Positions 63,885-64,000 of a stretch of 64,000 nt of DNA are shown piece by piece; the first letter of the stretch is position 1, and each line of letters begins with the position of its first letter. The translations under genes and the position numbers were made by a program. The DNA comes from Streptomyces lydicus (lineage in GTDB: Bacteria; Actinomycetota; Actinomycetes; Streptomycetales; Streptomycetaceae): assembly GCF_000717345.1 (NCBI RefSeq), contig NZ_JNZA01000022.1, forward strand, positions 1-64,000. The letters run 5' to 3'. The notes beneath the pieces are model-generated. The model ran no database searches and was not told where the DNA came from. It saw only the letters and a program-made list of their open reading frames with translations.

Positions 63885-64000
63885 GGCGAGTCCCTTCGCG
63901 GATCCTGCGTGATTTCAGCCTGACATCCACCACTGACACTCGCCCGTCGGTCGTCCGCCGGCCGGGATTTCGGCGTCCGTGCCGCTGCTTGCTAGCCTGA

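Noticed and set aside
63885..64000. Possible further gene at the right edge
   Set aside because: Only 116 bases remain and no start or conserved motif is visible.

Overview
The window is about 64 kb of very GC-rich actinobacterial chromosome, almost certainly Streptomyces. The evidence is the codon usage, GTG starts, GGAGG ribosome sites, a whiI gene with a sigma-WhiG-type promoter, a rok7B7-xylFGH-ngcEFG carbohydrate region, an acnA/sacA aconitase and an HTH-MurA fusion. From memory, the order of core genes resembles the S. coelicolor interval around SCO5998-SCO6045. The first 54 bases are not genomic: they are an Illumina Nextera i7 adapter ending in the Tn5 mosaic end, so this is a raw contig edge.

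Layout. 55-991 is an ABC ATPase cut by the contig end. 1347-2923 holds a PTH2-type peptidyl-tRNA hydrolase and a LysE exporter. 3049-6567 is a putative RiPP-like module: a DUF692/MNIO enzyme, a DUF2063-like partner, a TIGR04222-like membrane protein with a Gly/Ser/Cys repeat tail, and a tail-less paralogue. 6656-17424 has a secreted alpha/beta hydrolase, haem genes of the coproporphyrin route (hemQ/chdC, hemY/cgoX, hemE), a thiolase, an aldehyde dehydrogenase and a CoA-disulfide-reductase-like flavoprotein. 17527-25327 has a DUF3000 gene, whiI, an RNase D gene, a lipoprotein, a thiolase-fadB operon and a NYN-domain gene. 25406-29089 has an APC permease and dxs.

29476-42747 is a carbohydrate region: xylFGH, rok7B7, ngcEFG, a secreted GH92 alpha-mannosidase and a secreted VCBS-repeat protein. 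42835-54530 has acnA with iron-box-like and TamR-like sites, two ECF41 sigma factors flanking an old yellow enzyme, an S16-type protease, an MFS transporter with a TTA codon, a GntR/DUF1648 operon and HTH-MurA.

54733-62977 is an accessory conflict island. It has a WXG100-like protein, a 1298-residue Rhs toxin with a C-terminal HNH-type nuclease (one TTA codon), two putative immunity genes, and a convergent operon of an EACC1 protein and a caspase/EF-hand/DnaJ-zinc-finger fusion. A two-domain VOC protein ends the window.

The most novel-looking parts are the MNIO/Cys-repeat module, the caspase-DnaJ/EACC1 pair, the Rhs module with a predicted bldA checkpoint, and the two matching ECF41 promoters. 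No tRNA, rRNA, CRISPR array, insertion sequence or integrase was seen. All calls come from reading the sequence and recalling families; no search was run.
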